A stretch of DNA of 64,000 bases from Prevotella sp. P6B1 (GCF_000702825.1 NZ_JNKF01000011.1:186001-250000); one strand, 5' to 3'; positions 37,001 through 44,503 are shown, counted from the stretch's first letter. Translations and numbers: made by a program. The notes: generated by a model not told the origin, from the letters alone.

Positions 37001-38097
37001 AGTGCCTCTTTGAACTTCTCAGCATTCATACCAGTGGCTTTGATGACCTTGTCCTGCTGTTTGAACATATCCATAATAAGCTTTGATACGGCAGTAGCTG
37101 ACATTTCAACAGCCTGCCCCTGAGAATCGAGTACAGCAGCTAATCCCATAATCTGTGGGATAGTCATCTCTGCCTGTGCTCCAACGCCAGCCATTCTTTT
37201 GCCGAAGTTAGCCAGATATGGAGCCGATGCCGTACAGTTCTGAGATAGTTCGTTAATCACACTTCCAACTGACAAAAGTGCTTTCTCGGTGCCGAGTCGT
37301 TCTTCGTCACCGAAAATCGTGGTCAATTTTGAAAGCGTTAATGTCGCACCATCGCCAAGTTCATCCAGTGCGACATTTATTTGGTCGGCCGCCCTTACGA
37401 ATCCGAGAACATCTTCTTTCGACTGTTTACCTAATTTTCCTGCATCTTCTGCCAGAACGTTTAGCTCTTCACGAGCTGTACGTGTGTCCATCTTCTTAAA
37501 CTCTTTGTTTAAGTCCTCGACTTGTTCTTTGGTCATGCCTGTGAACTTGCGGACATTTGCCATTTCTGCATCGATGTCTGCATAGGCTTTGACTGCTGAG
37601 CGACCGGCCATTATAATGCCTGTTACAGCAGCAATCATTCCCATAAGTGTTGTCTGCCAGTCATTCATTTTACGATTGAAGCGATCCCAAAAACCTTCTC
37701 CCTCGATAAGGTCTGCGTTGACACGTGCAATTTCTGTTTTTACCCGTTTAATGGCTTCTGCCTGACGGTTCCACTCAATAGTGCCGCGCTCTATACCATT
37801 GAGTTGTTGCTTCAAGGTGTAGAGCGTCTTGTTTAGCTCTTTTGGGGTTGCTTTATCAAGGTTTTTGAGAACCTTTTCTACACCTTCAGCTGCAGATTCT
37901 ATCTGCGAAATCTGACGGTTTGTCTGCTTTAGTTCTTTTTGTAGGCGTTTCAAGTCTGCTTTATTACCTGCTTTGGCTGCATTCTCAATGGCTTTCTCCA
38001 GATCTTGTGATTTCTTTTTGAGATTGTCAAGCATATCTTGAGCCTGCTTGCCATTGACGGTAAGTGTAACAGTTGCATTCGTGTTGATAGATGACAT
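34054..38097 (-). CDS. Phage tail tape measure protein (TP901 family)
   Basis: 1347 aa. The N-terminal coiled coil (about 15-130) is followed by the TP901 core (about 170-480): RSAVKAYADIDAEMANVRKF, KLGKQSKEDVLGFVRAADQI and MSATAVSKLIMDMFKQQDKV. Hydrophobic helices lie at 145-165, 495-520 and 590-610. A long charged coiled coil (about 800-1100) and a C-terminal Ala-rich membrane-like segment (VAQTATSAINAYSSAAAVPL) follow. It sets tail length and helps DNA ejection; the length suggests a long-tailed phage. Transcribed from the late promoter at 38125-38159. Confidence 0.88.
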   Translation of the reverse strand: MSSINTNATVTLTVNGKQAQDMLDNLKKKSQDLEKAIENAAKAGNKADLKRLQKELKQTNRQISQIESAAEGVEKVLKNLDKATPKELNKTLYTLKQQLNGIERGTIEWNRQAEAIKRVKTEIARVNADLIEGEGFWDRFNRKMNDWQTTLMGMIAAVTGIIMAGRSAVKAYADIDAEMANVRKFTGMTKEQVEDLNKEFKKMDTRTAREELNVLAEDAGKLGKQSKEDVLGFVRAADQINVALDELGDGATLTLSKLTTIFGDEERLGTEKALLSVGSVINELSQNCTASAPYLANFGKRMAGVGAQAEMTIPQIMGLAAVLDSQGQAVEMSATAVSKLIMDMFKQQDKVIKATGMNAEKFKEALSKGTNEGLLMLLDTLNKLGNIDVLAPVFKDMGENGARAAQVISALAGNLDMIKWEQGEAAKAFKEATSVTKEYNVQNTTVQAGLDKARKRVKEMAIELGEKLQPVMRHVLSSTTLILKVLSTVVDFISKHKTEIVLATTAIVGYYTAVKLQYLWSLRFIAVQKLKAAWLTIEEGLLAASILKHKVLRGEITATAAAQTFFNKVLKLNPMGAAITAMTLLIGLYVKFTRSSNEAAKAQSRLKDIEEEADRNTRGEINHIEQLKKTIENESLSINNRRKAIEDLQKIVPNYHASITEEGKLYGHNAQILKNYTEQLKISAKIKAALDKLPDAEKERDEHFNKASKNIQSAYFNEKINHESEIDAIRNANVSPTAYQAWKLQQKRYDAAVDQYNNVIESLTEENQRLADEAAKMANQDDIKDKGDGKVPSSDDSKKEERFKEEKEWKDKEEALNRISYATGQSNYEQYQKRILEIEIEYQTKILTLTDLTEKEKLEAQAAYSEAEKKQKDQHTKFTVEQETQFYNETVSIQKQRYIDGEIDKEVYQQTIELLELNHLRRMVSLYDSGTQEYTQAQSKYQDKLIADQNRRQQETEAVEEKHQDRLKKIKEGFFGDNLGERMNKYMSDLDMLKQVYNLEVIAAGDNANEKLRIEEAYLKAKKALRKQYGIDEMDDSKNFLESWTEDMQEWLQSDAAKAITGTLDVISSGMGSIFQQMTSLIQAETDIQVAAIEKRYQAEISNAEGNNYVVKKLEKQKEAEIAKVKSDANKKMFKMQVMQAVAQTATSAINAYSSAAAVPLVGYILAPIAAASAIAAGMLQVAAIKKQQEASAAQGYAKGGFTGDGSKYEVAGVVHKGEWVASRELLQSPIARPLIEALDYAQRTNTLGSLRSEDVSRSIIAPSVYAQSAHSAPTVIVQPSSPDAQAEIAANGAALKEYADVIRQLKDRLNEPFVTVNTVIGDTGIKHAQDEYEQLMRNKSPKSRRK

Positions 38098-38124
38098 AAT
38101 GGTTGTGAGTTATGATTTATGCCA

Positions 38125-38159
38125 CAAAGTTAAATATACGTGCTTACGTGGAAAAAGAC
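38125..38159 (-). promoter_or_regulatory. Phage late promoter 1 (tape measure)
   Basis: Minus-strand GTCTTTT (38153-38159), 20-base gap, TAACTTTG (38125-38132). One of five identical-spacing promoters in this element. It lies 27 bases before the tape-measure ATG. Confidence 0.8.
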
Positions 38160-39105
38160 GTGAATGATGCCCATGCCTGAGACTTGACTGGGTGAAGGTA
38201 TGGGAGGCACAGCATCCACCAGTCATTGACAGCACAACAAATCCACAAGAAAAGCGACCTGGATTTGTGAAAAACGCAAATAGTTAAGTTAAAGACTGTT
38301 GCGAGTGCTGATTATCAATGACTTACGGGATTGTTAAGGGCAGCGCCCTTAACCCGTCGGAGTAAAGACCCCCCACGCGCCCTGTCCTCCTCGAACCTCT
38401 TCCAACCTTTGAGGTGAGCGGAATATGCAGAGAGTGTGAACGAATGTTAATCAAACGGGGCTTAAAAGTCTCATTTGTTAATTGAAACCTCGAAGTCTCA
38501 TTATGCTCCAAAAGTGCCGAAAGTCGCCTAAAAATGTGCTACTGCTTACTATGGCGAAAAAGGGGGCAAGAGGTCGCACTATGATATATAAGCGGGCATT
38601 TGTGCCGAAAAAAGGGCAAAGCGTTACACTATTTCCACCGATGACAACACGCCGCCCGAAAAAGGTCAAGGGCTACGCTTTGCAGATAGAGCCGACCACG
38701 ATGCTTACAGCCACTTCGTCCGAATGGGCGGTAAAGAGCCACGGGCGCAACACGAAATCCCTCCGAGGTGTCAGAGGGTTTCGTGTTGTACCTGTGGAAC
38801 GGGCAATCAAGACAATCTTTGGCTACGATCTCAATCTATTTGATTGAAATCATAGCCAATGTTTGTCTGCCCACCAATCTCCTCGCTTGCGAGGGGGGAA
38901 GTGGCATCATAGCAGAGCGTGATGCAATAGAAAGCGCACCATTGTGCGGTACTGGAAGAGGTGAATGGGCATAAAGAAAATCTGAAGCAGAGTGTGGCTC
39001 TTTGAGCCTTAACGTGCCTCAGATTTTCTTTCTACCTTGTTCACTTCTGCGTGAGAAATAGAGCCGAATGTGACTGCGGATTACGCAGCCTCTTTCGGCG
39101 GGAAA
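38160..39105. other. Gene-poor, hairpin-rich stretch
   Basis: No confident gene. Perfect inverted repeats are visible: ACAAATCCA/TGGATTTGT (38237-38268), GTTAAGGGC/GCCCTTAAC (38333-38353, loop agc), AAAGAAAATCTGA/TCAGATTTTCTTT (38973-39031) with GGCTC/GAGCC nested inside, and CTGCG/CGCAG near 39075. One weak ORF lies inside (38551-38847). Confidence 0.5.
38551..38847 (+). CDS. Doubtful 98-aa basic ORF
   Basis: Begins MAKKGARGRTMIYKRAFVPK and is rich in Lys and Arg. It contains loosely repeated PKKG-type segments about 17 residues apart and ends IFGYDLNLFD. No promoter or family is recognised and it is on the strand opposite to the late genes. It may be a chance reading of the structured region. 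Confidence 0.2.
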   Translation: MAKKGARGRTMIYKRAFVPKKGQSVTLFPPMTTRRPKKVKGYALQIEPTTMLTATSSEWAVKSHGRNTKSLRGVRGFRVVPVERAIKTIFGYDLNLFD

Positions 39106-39516
39106 CTACTGTTTTAGGAGGGCTTTGCCGTACTCGTACCACCAGTAAACTGAATTGTAGAGTGCGTAAACTCGCTCTTTGAAGAAGTCTGGGTACTTTG
39201 GCGTAAGCTCCTCGGCATTGTATCCTGCAATGACGCAAAGGAAGGAGAGGTCGCCCTCGATGTAATCACACCACTTGTTCTGACCAAGACACCAGCCGAG
39301 GATGTTGTCGAATTCGGCTTCGCTCTTAGGCAGCTGCACGTGCACGACAAGGTGCGGCTTGTCCTGCTGGTACAGTAGCCAATAAGAGCCATGGCCTTCG
39401 ATGTGTTTCAACTCTGCCTTGAAGGACTCGAAGGCTACATGTTTGGCTTTCAGACCAGGCCTCTGGAGGCGTGGAAACAATACTAAATCACTTTTCTCAA
39501 TCTTTTTGATTTCCAT
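39106..39516 (-). CDS. Hypothetical 136-aa protein
   Basis: MEIKKIEKSDLVLFPRLQRP at the N-terminus; a mixed alpha/beta soluble protein rich in Trp and Tyr (YWLLYQQDKPHLVVHVQL, CLGQNKWCDYIEGDLSFLCV). No recognised family. It has a host-type promoter at 39634-39665 with a long leader, and inverted copies of a 17-base motif lie on either side (38857-38877 and 39592-39608). It sits between the lysis operon and the tape measure, so is probably an inserted cargo gene. Confidence 0.6.
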   Translation of the reverse strand: MEIKKIEKSDLVLFPRLQRPGLKAKHVAFESFKAELKHIEGHGSYWLLYQQDKPHLVVHVQLPKSEAEFDNILGWCLGQNKWCDYIEGDLSFLCVIAGYNAEELTPKYPDFFKERVYALYNSVYWWYEYGKALLKQ

Positions 39517-39633
39517 CATCGTAAATTTTTAGTGGGTTAAACTTATCTCACTCACATCATTTTACCACCGATGCCTACGATAGTTGGCCGGTTGGTGGGC
39601 AAACATTGCCACTCTTGATGCAATAATCTACTG

Positions 39634-39665
39634 CAAAGATATGGATTTTATTCGGAATGAACAAA
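39634..39665 (-). promoter_or_regulatory. Host-type promoter of the 39.1-kb hypothetical gene
   Basis: Minus-strand TTTG (39662-39665), 20-base gap, TATCTTTG (39634-39641). It leaves a leader of about 110 bases containing one arm of the inverted repeat. Confidence 0.7.
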
Positions 39666-40021
39666 TGTTTTAAAGGAAATATTCATTTAGAATGAGCCGG
39701 AGGCTTTGTTGGTAAGGGCTTGATGGACAGAAATGTACATCGCTTGTGCGGTGGTGGCGACGCTGTGCCACTCGTGGGGGCTGGTGTGAAGTGCCTGGGT
39801 GCTGCGCGGCGAGCAACATAGCTGTTCACTTGTGACAAAGTAGTGTGTATGCGCTTGCACATTCTTACTTCTTTGAAGCTATGCCGCTCACCGCAATAGC
39901 AGTGCTCAGGCTCTTCTACAGTCAGCCCTGTAGCGAGTGACCAGCCGACACTACCGCACAAGCCAATCATCGGTGAAGATGATGATTGAAAGACCGAAGG
40001 GGTATGGGGTGGGACAAAAGA
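39666..40021. other. Untranslated stretch with several hairpins
   Basis: No convincing gene on either strand. Inverted repeats: CTACAG/CTGTAG (39916-39933) and CAATCATC/GATGATTG (39964-39988). The only long reading frame (39683-40039, minus) has a composition unlike a protein. Confidence 0.4.
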
Positions 40022-40053
40022 ATATTGGGCGATCCTCACGGACAGCCCAATAT
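40022..40053 (-). terminator. Intrinsic terminator of the lysis operon
   Basis: Nine-base arms ATATTGGGC (40022-40030) and GCCCAATAT (40045-40053), followed on the minus strand by TTCTTTTGT. It lies about 100 bases after the last lysis gene. Confidence 0.75.
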
Positions 40054-40149
40054 AAATAGTAAGGTAAATAGTAAAGCAAAAATGATAAACTGAATTGAAA
40101 GAAGGTATTCAGATTAAAAACTGAATGTATTTTTGTAAAACTGGAACAT

Positions 40150-40776
40150 TTAGATGAAGCGCCGAAGGCGATAGACTATGTAAATGACGATAGTGATGAT
40201 GAATATTAGGAAGATGTAATTGGGAATGGATTTTGGCTTTGAGCTATGATTTGTAGCCGATTTGAGTTTTTGGGACTGTGTGGCTACAGCCACGCTGTCC
40301 TTCAAATCGGCACAGGCTACGGACTTCTCTTCGCTGTTCTCAGCGATGTGTAGTCCGTAGATTTTGAGAGCTACTTGGCTAGGAGGACGCAGTAAGTAGG
40401 GAGGAACTTGTGAAAGCTGGGAAGCGGAGAAGGAACGCGAAGCGTTTCGGATGCGCTTGGGGGCTTGGGGCTTTTGTGAGAGGGCTTGCGAGTTAGACGG
40501 AGTTTCCGACCTGCCTTCTATCCCTGATGGAAACGCTGTCGGAAACTCCGGAGACGAATCATTTGGGAATATCATTATGATGCTGTCTGCAGACAGGTGT
40601 AATTGTCTGGAGAGAGAATCGAGAGTGCGGTAAAAAGTGAGACGGGAGGCCGTCACGGATGCCGTCTCACTTTCACTTACCGCTTTTTCGGACGTGCGCA
40701 TCGTACAGCATGCGGCAAGTGTGATTATAACAAAGAATGAAAACAAGTATGTAAAAGTACGAGAAAAGTGAATCAT
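40150..40776 (-). CDS. Candidate unimolecular spanin (lipoprotein with C-terminal membrane anchor)
   Basis: 208 aa. The N-terminal signal VIITLAACC has a lipobox with the lipidated Cys near residue 23. The middle is Ser/Pro/Gln-rich and largely free of hydrophobic stretches. The C-terminus has one membrane helix (about 187-204, YIFLIFIITIVIYIVYRL) followed by RRF. A lipid anchor for the outer membrane plus an inner-membrane helix is the layout of u-spanins such as phage T1 gp11. It follows holin and amidase with ATGA overlaps, exactly where Rz/Rz1 genes sit. Sequence similarity to known spanins is not claimed. Confidence 0.6.
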   Translation of the reverse strand: MIHFSRTFTYLFSFFVIITLAACCTMRTSEKAVSESETASVTASRLTFYRTLDSLSRQLHLSADSIIMIFPNDSSPEFPTAFPSGIEGRSETPSNSQALSQKPQAPKRIRNASRSFSASQLSQVPPYLLRPPSQVALKIYGLHIAENSEEKSVACADLKDSVAVATQSQKLKSATNHSSKPKSIPNYIFLIFIITIVIYIVYRLRRFI

Positions 40777-41285
40777 TTTGTAGAAGATTTGAAGATGTAG
40801 TCATATTCGTGAACGTCAAACGACGGACATGATTTCTTGGCATAAATGCAGAGAGCAGGATAGCCTTTGCAGCTACTGCAGGGATGATGAGGATCTTTTT
40901 TCTTCAGGCTGCAGACGAGCTCACGATGTCCGTGTAAGTTGGCGTTGGGAAATTTCTTGTGAAGCTCTTCCAAGAGATTTGCCAACGCAACCTTTTGTCC
41001 TGGCGTTCGCGTATCCTTGGGAGTCTTACCATCCTTTGCACAACCTCCGACGTAGACAATGCCGATGCTATAGCGGTTGTGTCCGTCCTCATTGCAATGG
41101 GCGCCCATCTCATCGATGGGCCTGCCATCGTGGATAGAGCCATCGAGGTATATCACCTTGTGATAACCGATGCAGCGCCATTTGTTCTGGTTGCGGTGGA
41201 TGTCGTCAATCTGTTTGACGGTCATCTCACGGCCTTCAGGCGAAGCAGTACAATGGACGATTATTTCCCTTATTTCTCTGCTCAT
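40773..41285 (-). CDS. Phage endolysin: N-acetylmuramoyl-L-alanine amidase (Amidase_2)
   Basis: 170 aa. It cleaves the amide bond between muramic acid and the peptide stem. Zinc-ligand and catalytic motifs: IIVHCTASPEG, WRCIGYHKVIYLDG, HGHRELV and DPHHPCSSC. Extra Cys near the C-terminus may form disulphides. The start overlaps the holin stop and the stop overlaps the spanin start, both by four bases, so the three are translationally coupled. No signal peptide is seen; export through the holin is expected. Confidence 0.9.
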   Translation of the reverse strand: MSREIREIIVHCTASPEGREMTVKQIDDIHRNQNKWRCIGYHKVIYLDGSIHDGRPIDEMGAHCNEDGHNRYSIGIVYVGGCAKDGKTPKDTRTPGQKVALANLLEELHKKFPNANLHGHRELVCSLKKKDPHHPCSSCKGYPALCIYAKKSCPSFDVHEYDYIFKSSTK

Positions 41286-41530
41286 TCTCCGCCTCCTTCC
41301 TCTTTAGCGTCGATGGCTGATTTGAGCTCTGCGAACTTGGTGTGAATGTATATGCTCACACCAAAAATCGATCCTGCGTATATAAGACATTGTGCGAAGA
41401 AGAGGAGCACAGAATCTGATATTTCGCCCGTGGGTGGTACTACGAAGCCTGCTGTGGCCAGTGCTACACCGGCGATAAGCATTGCGATAGCTGAATAGAT
41501 TTGGATGTCAGTACGTGATTCTTTTGTCAT
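41282..41530 (-). CDS. Phage holin
   Basis: 82 aa with two membrane helices (about 12-32, AIAMLIAGVALATAGFVV; about 40-62, VLLFFAQCLIYAGSIFGVSI) and a charged C-terminal tail (KSAIDAKEEGGGE). This is the class II holin layout. It is the first gene of holin-amidase-spanin, behind the late promoter at 41556-41590. Confidence 0.75.
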   Translation of the reverse strand: MTKESRTDIQIYSAIAMLIAGVALATAGFVVPPTGEISDSVLLFFAQCLIYAGSIFGVSIYIHTKFAELKSAIDAKEEGGGE

Positions 41531-41555
41531 ATATGTGGTGAATTGGTTTCGATGG

Positions 41556-41590
41556 CAAATGTAATATACATATCTCGGACATAAAAAGAC
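41556..41590 (-). promoter_or_regulatory. Phage late promoter 2 (lysis operon)
   Basis: Minus-strand GTCTTTT (41584-41590), 20-base gap, TACATTTG (41556-41563), 25 bases before the holin ATG. Confidence 0.8.
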
Positions 41591-41617
41591 AAGATAATGC
41601 TTTTTTTTATAAAAAAG

Positions 41618-41648
41618 TTTGTACGATTCGATTTATGTTGTATCTTTG
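41618..41648 (+). promoter_or_regulatory. Host-type promoter of the 41.7-kb cargo gene
   Basis: TTTG (41618-41621), 19-base gap, TATCTTTG (41641-41648), divergent from late promoter 2. Confidence 0.75.
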
Positions 41649-41677
41649 CATTATTAATAACTTAAAACGTGTCTATT

Positions 41678-42052
41678 ATGGAATTATTTGATGGATTTTT
41701 TTCAATTATCATGGCTGTATGGGCCATTTTGAACATTATTTTGTTTTTTAAAATTTGGGGAATGACCAATGATGTCAAAGAATTGAAAGATTATATCATT
41801 GGTAATAATTTTGTCAAAAGCACTTCTAGTGAAATTGGAATTTCTTCGGAGATACAATCTGAGGAAGAAACAGAACTTCCAAAATCTGATCCGAATTCAT
41901 TAAAGATTGGTGACAGAGTAAGACATAATAAATATAATAAAGATAAAATTATGATAATAGGAAAGATAAATAACGATGGATCTTGTTTGTGTTTGGATGA
42001 ACAAGGACATCCTTTGGCTACATACTCTCTTGAAAATTTAATAAAAGAATAG
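41678..42052 (+). CDS. Membrane-anchored hypothetical cargo protein
   Basis: 124 aa. One N-terminal membrane helix (FFSIIMAVWAILNIILFFKI), a Ser/Glu-rich linker (about 48-75), and a small beta-domain at the C-terminus (KIGDRVRHNKYNKDKIMIIG, ending YSLENLIKE) that looks like an SH3- or KOW-type barrel. AT-rich compared with the late genes around it. Host-type promoter. No family recognised. Confidence 0.65.
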   Translation: MELFDGFFSIIMAVWAILNIILFFKIWGMTNDVKELKDYIIGNNFVKSTSSEIGISSEIQSEEETELPKSDPNSLKIGDRVRHNKYNKDKIMIIGKINNDGSCLCLDEQGHPLATYSLENLIKE

Positions 42053-42137
42053 ATTTTACTACATGATACCTTGATGTTGGAATTTTTTAATTCCTTTATA
42101 TCGACAGTGTTTGCAATGGGTGATAAATTTTTATTAT

Positions 42138-42668
42138 ATGAAACGTATTTTGATTTTTTCTGTCTTGTTTATTTTGAGTCTTTCAATTTTTGCTCAAAAT
42201 GACTCTGTTGCGATTTCACAAATGAAAGAAATGGGTGTTTATTATTTACGTAATGACACTTTAATGCAAATAGTTCCGATTATGCAAGAAAGAACTAAAG
42301 TAAGCGCAAGCCCAATTTCTGCCAAAGGCTCTATGGTCTATGACGGTGAAAATAGTGAGAATATATTAGGAAACAAACCTGTTTTCTACATATACATCCC
42401 GATAATGTATAAAAACTCAATTAATGCAAAACAGTTCAGGCTTGTAACGCTTACCTCTAAGAAAGGTCAAAGAAAACTAAATACAATCTCTGTTTCTTTA
42501 TTCGGAGCACGAACAGGTGCAAAATCTCAGGTTTTGGATATGAAGAAACTCAATGAGGAGTGTTATAAGATTTTTTCAGATGAACCTATTCCTGCGGGGC
42601 ATTATGGGATTTTCTATAATTATGGGAATGGCGTTCCTCTAAAATTATATGATTTCGATATTAAATGA
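42138..42668 (+). CDS. Secreted hypothetical cargo protein
   Basis: 176 aa with a signal peptide (MKRILIFSVLFILSLSIFAQ). The rest is probably a beta-sandwich (VFYIYIPIMYKNSINAKQFR, GHYGIFYNYGNGVPLKLYDF). No family recognised. Same orientation as the preceding gene and also AT-rich; likely one transcript or cargo unit. A longer reading from 42111 lacks a signal peptide. Confidence 0.65.
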   Translation: MKRILIFSVLFILSLSIFAQNDSVAISQMKEMGVYYLRNDTLMQIVPIMQERTKVSASPISAKGSMVYDGENSENILGNKPVFYIYIPIMYKNSINAKQFRLVTLTSKKGQRKLNTISVSLFGARTGAKSQVLDMKKLNEECYKIFSDEPIPAGHYGIFYNYGNGVPLKLYDFDIK

Positions 42669-42674
42669 TATTAA

Positions 42675-42711
42675 TTAGAAAGAGTGAAGATGCTGACTTC
42701 GCTCTTTCTAA
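42675..42711. terminator. Hairpin between convergent genes
   Basis: Arms TTAGAAAGAGTGAAG (42675-42689) and CTTCGCTCTTTCTAA (42697-42711), 14 of 15 pairs. It lies after the plus gene ending at 42668 and covers the stop codon of the minus gene ending at 42708. T-runs are weak on both sides. Confidence 0.5.
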
Positions 42712-43136
42712 TGGTGGTAGCGACGGTAGGAATCGTCAAGGGATTGGGCTACGATACCGGTGAATTCTTGTCCAATATTATTGGCTAGGAAGTCACGGAG
42801 ATTGAGGACTGAGGAATAATACTTGCGTGAGAACCATTTCTTAGCGACACGTCGCTTTTCACGACCTATATCCCCGGAGTTGCCTCTGGGGATTTCTTTT
42901 CCTGTGCCGAAGTCCTGCCAAAGACCGTATTCTAAGAAGGCTTGGGATAGGCCGATTTCTATGAAACGGCCGTCGGCACGGACGGGGAGGGCGGTGACTG
43001 AGTGCAGCAGCCTGCCTGTGTCTATGACACCCAGTAGCGTAATCTGCTCCTGCCAGATTTTAAGCATGGTGTCGTTGAAGGCGAGAACGTATTTCTCGCG
43101 CTCGCCTTGTGGGTCAGGGTGCTGATTCAAGTCCAT
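42708..43136 (-). CDS. Phage tail-completion (HK97 gp10-like) protein
   Basis: 142 aa. The central pattern IDTGRLLHSVTALPV, then FIEIGLSQAFLEYGLWQDFG and GTGKEIPRGN, is the G-x-L-x-x-S... Y-x-x-x-x-x-G-T signature of HK97 gp10-like neck proteins, which close the tail top. It overlaps the preceding 179-aa gene by 10 bases in the same operon. Confidence 0.65.
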   Translation of the reverse strand: MDLNQHPDPQGEREKYVLAFNDTMLKIWQEQITLLGVIDTGRLLHSVTALPVRADGRFIEIGLSQAFLEYGLWQDFGTGKEIPRGNSGDIGREKRRVAKKWFSRKYYSSVLNLRDFLANNIGQEFTGIVAQSLDDSYRRYHH

Positions 43137-43666
43137 TCCGCTTGATTATATTGAAGGTCGGTATAAGTGTCAACGGCTATTTGGAAATAAGCACAAGCAC
43201 ATCCTGAGAAGAAATATCGGTCGATTTCTTGGAAGGAGATGCGAGGGTCGATATAGATAGAGTGCTGCTGCAGACGTGTTTGTTCCTGGATCAGGACGGA
43301 CATGTACTGTCGGAATAGCTCGCGCATCGCATCCATACAGGACTGGCGGGCTACCATATTATCAATGGTGTGGCGCATGGCAAGGAACACTGTCTTCACT
43401 CGGCGAGTGTGCGGTGTGTTATTGATGTCTGTAAAACCTTGCGAGATGTCGGACACGCAGACGAAAGCTGTCTTTGTCAGCATCTTGGCCAGTGCTTCTT
43501 CGAAGCCGTCAAGCCCAGAGACTCGGCAGAAGGTGAAGTGCTTGGACTGAGCGAACTTGTTGCGCTTGGTCAGGTCTTCAAAGAACGATGTAGCATTCCA
43601 GTTGAAGGTTTCGTTGTTTTTAATTTGTTTTGGCTCTTGTGGTATATTAGGGTGAAATGGCAACAT
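43127..43666 (-). CDS. Phage structural protein, possibly tail terminator or neck
   Basis: 179 aa. Basic N-terminus, then an alpha/beta core (FTFCRVSGLDGFEEALAKML, AFVCVSDISQGFTDIN, RRVKTVFLAMRHTIDNMVAR). No family recognised. Placed between the 251-aa late gene and the gp10-like gene, where tail terminators are often found; this is positional inference. Confidence 0.5.
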   Translation of the reverse strand: MLPFHPNIPQEPKQIKNNETFNWNATSFFEDLTKRNKFAQSKHFTFCRVSGLDGFEEALAKMLTKTAFVCVSDISQGFTDINNTPHTRRVKTVFLAMRHTIDNMVARQSCMDAMRELFRQYMSVLIQEQTRLQQHSIYIDPRISFQEIDRYFFSGCACAYFQIAVDTYTDLQYNQAEWT

Positions 43667-43683
43667 AGAACGGAAGTTTTAGG

Positions 43684-44436
43684 TTATGGTTTCTTTGTGG
43701 CTTTGCGAATTTCTTCGACTTCACGGGCTTTAGCATCTAGTTCGGTGAGGGCACGCCAAGTATCCATCTTCATGATGGCGTCTTCTTTGGTGATATCGCC
43801 ACCTGTGAGGGCACGAATCATGGCATTCGTGCTGTCTCGTAGCTGGCTATAGATATCCGACTGGCGACTTTCTAGCAGATTTTCCTGGCCCTTCGCCGGT
43901 GCGGGCTTATAGAAGTTAGGAAACTGTTTAGCTAAGTATTGTTTGAGTGATGCCATCCAGTAGAATATACCTACAAGATGGGCTTTCGAGGGCTTCACAT
44001 GGTCGCTCCCGTATAGGATTTGTGCCATCTGAAGCAACAGTTCGTCCTGCTGTGTGTTGAGATAACCTTGGAACAGGTTGTCAACATACAGGTACTGCTC
44101 AAACGGGACCTTCTCGAAGTCCGCAGGCAAAGCGCGGTGCTTGCCGATTCGTGCGATACGAATGGGCATTGGGGCAAAAGAATCAAGGAAATCCAGAACT
44201 GATGTGGCTTCCTGAATCTGCCTGGCTCTGAGCACAACCTGCTCTTTTCCTCGCTTTATGAGGAAACGATGGCGTGGCAGAGTGGCGAGCACCTTCATGT
44301 GATTCCACTTCATGAGGCAGAGGGCCTTGACCTCTGCAGCAGACAAGTCGCGTGCGAATAGTCCATAGACCATGAGCAGCTGCTCGTCTGTGAGTTCGGA
44401 CCAACTTGTGGGGAGTGTAATGTTTAGTGTTTGCAT
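43684..44436 (-). CDS. Phage late protein of unknown function, possibly leaderless
   Basis: 250 aa from MQTLNITLPTSWSELTDEQL; mostly helical, with PTSWSELTDEQLLMVYGLF, PFEQYLYVDNLFQGYLNTQQ and IFYWMASLKQYLAKQFPNFY. No known family. The upstream extension to 44505 is rejected because it runs through the promoter. The ATG lies only 4 bases downstream of the -7 box, so the mRNA is expected to start at or next to the start codon. Confidence 0.6.
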   Translation of the reverse strand: MQTLNITLPTSWSELTDEQLLMVYGLFARDLSAAEVKALCLMKWNHMKVLATLPRHRFLIKRGKEQVVLRARQIQEATSVLDFLDSFAPMPIRIARIGKHRALPADFEKVPFEQYLYVDNLFQGYLNTQQDELLLQMAQILYGSDHVKPSKAHLVGIFYWMASLKQYLAKQFPNFYKPAPAKGQENLLESRQSDIYSQLRDSTNAMIRALTGGDITKEDAIMKMDTWRALTELDAKAREVEEIRKATKKP

Positions 44437-44440
44437 GGCG

Positions 44441-44475
44441 CAAAGATAACGAAACAGTAATCTGCGAAAAAAGAC
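44441..44475 (-). promoter_or_regulatory. Phage late promoter 3
   Basis: Minus-strand GTCTTTT (44469-44475), 20-base gap, TATCTTTG (44441-44448). Its GTC directly follows the T-run of the terminator at 44476-44503. Confidence 0.8.
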
Positions 44476-44503
44476 AAAAAAAAAGGGCAGCCCGTTGGCT
44501 GCC
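44476..44503 (-). terminator. Intrinsic terminator of the 44.6-kb cargo gene
   Basis: Seven-base arms GGCAGCC (44486-44492) and GGCTGCC (44497-44503) with a 4-base loop, followed on the minus strand by nine T. It insulates the cargo transcript from late promoter 3. Confidence 0.85.

Noticed and set aside
39683-40039. 118-aa minus-strand ORF
   Set aside because: Pro/Thr/His-rich with no domain pattern and no promoter, and its start lies in the lysis-operon terminator region.
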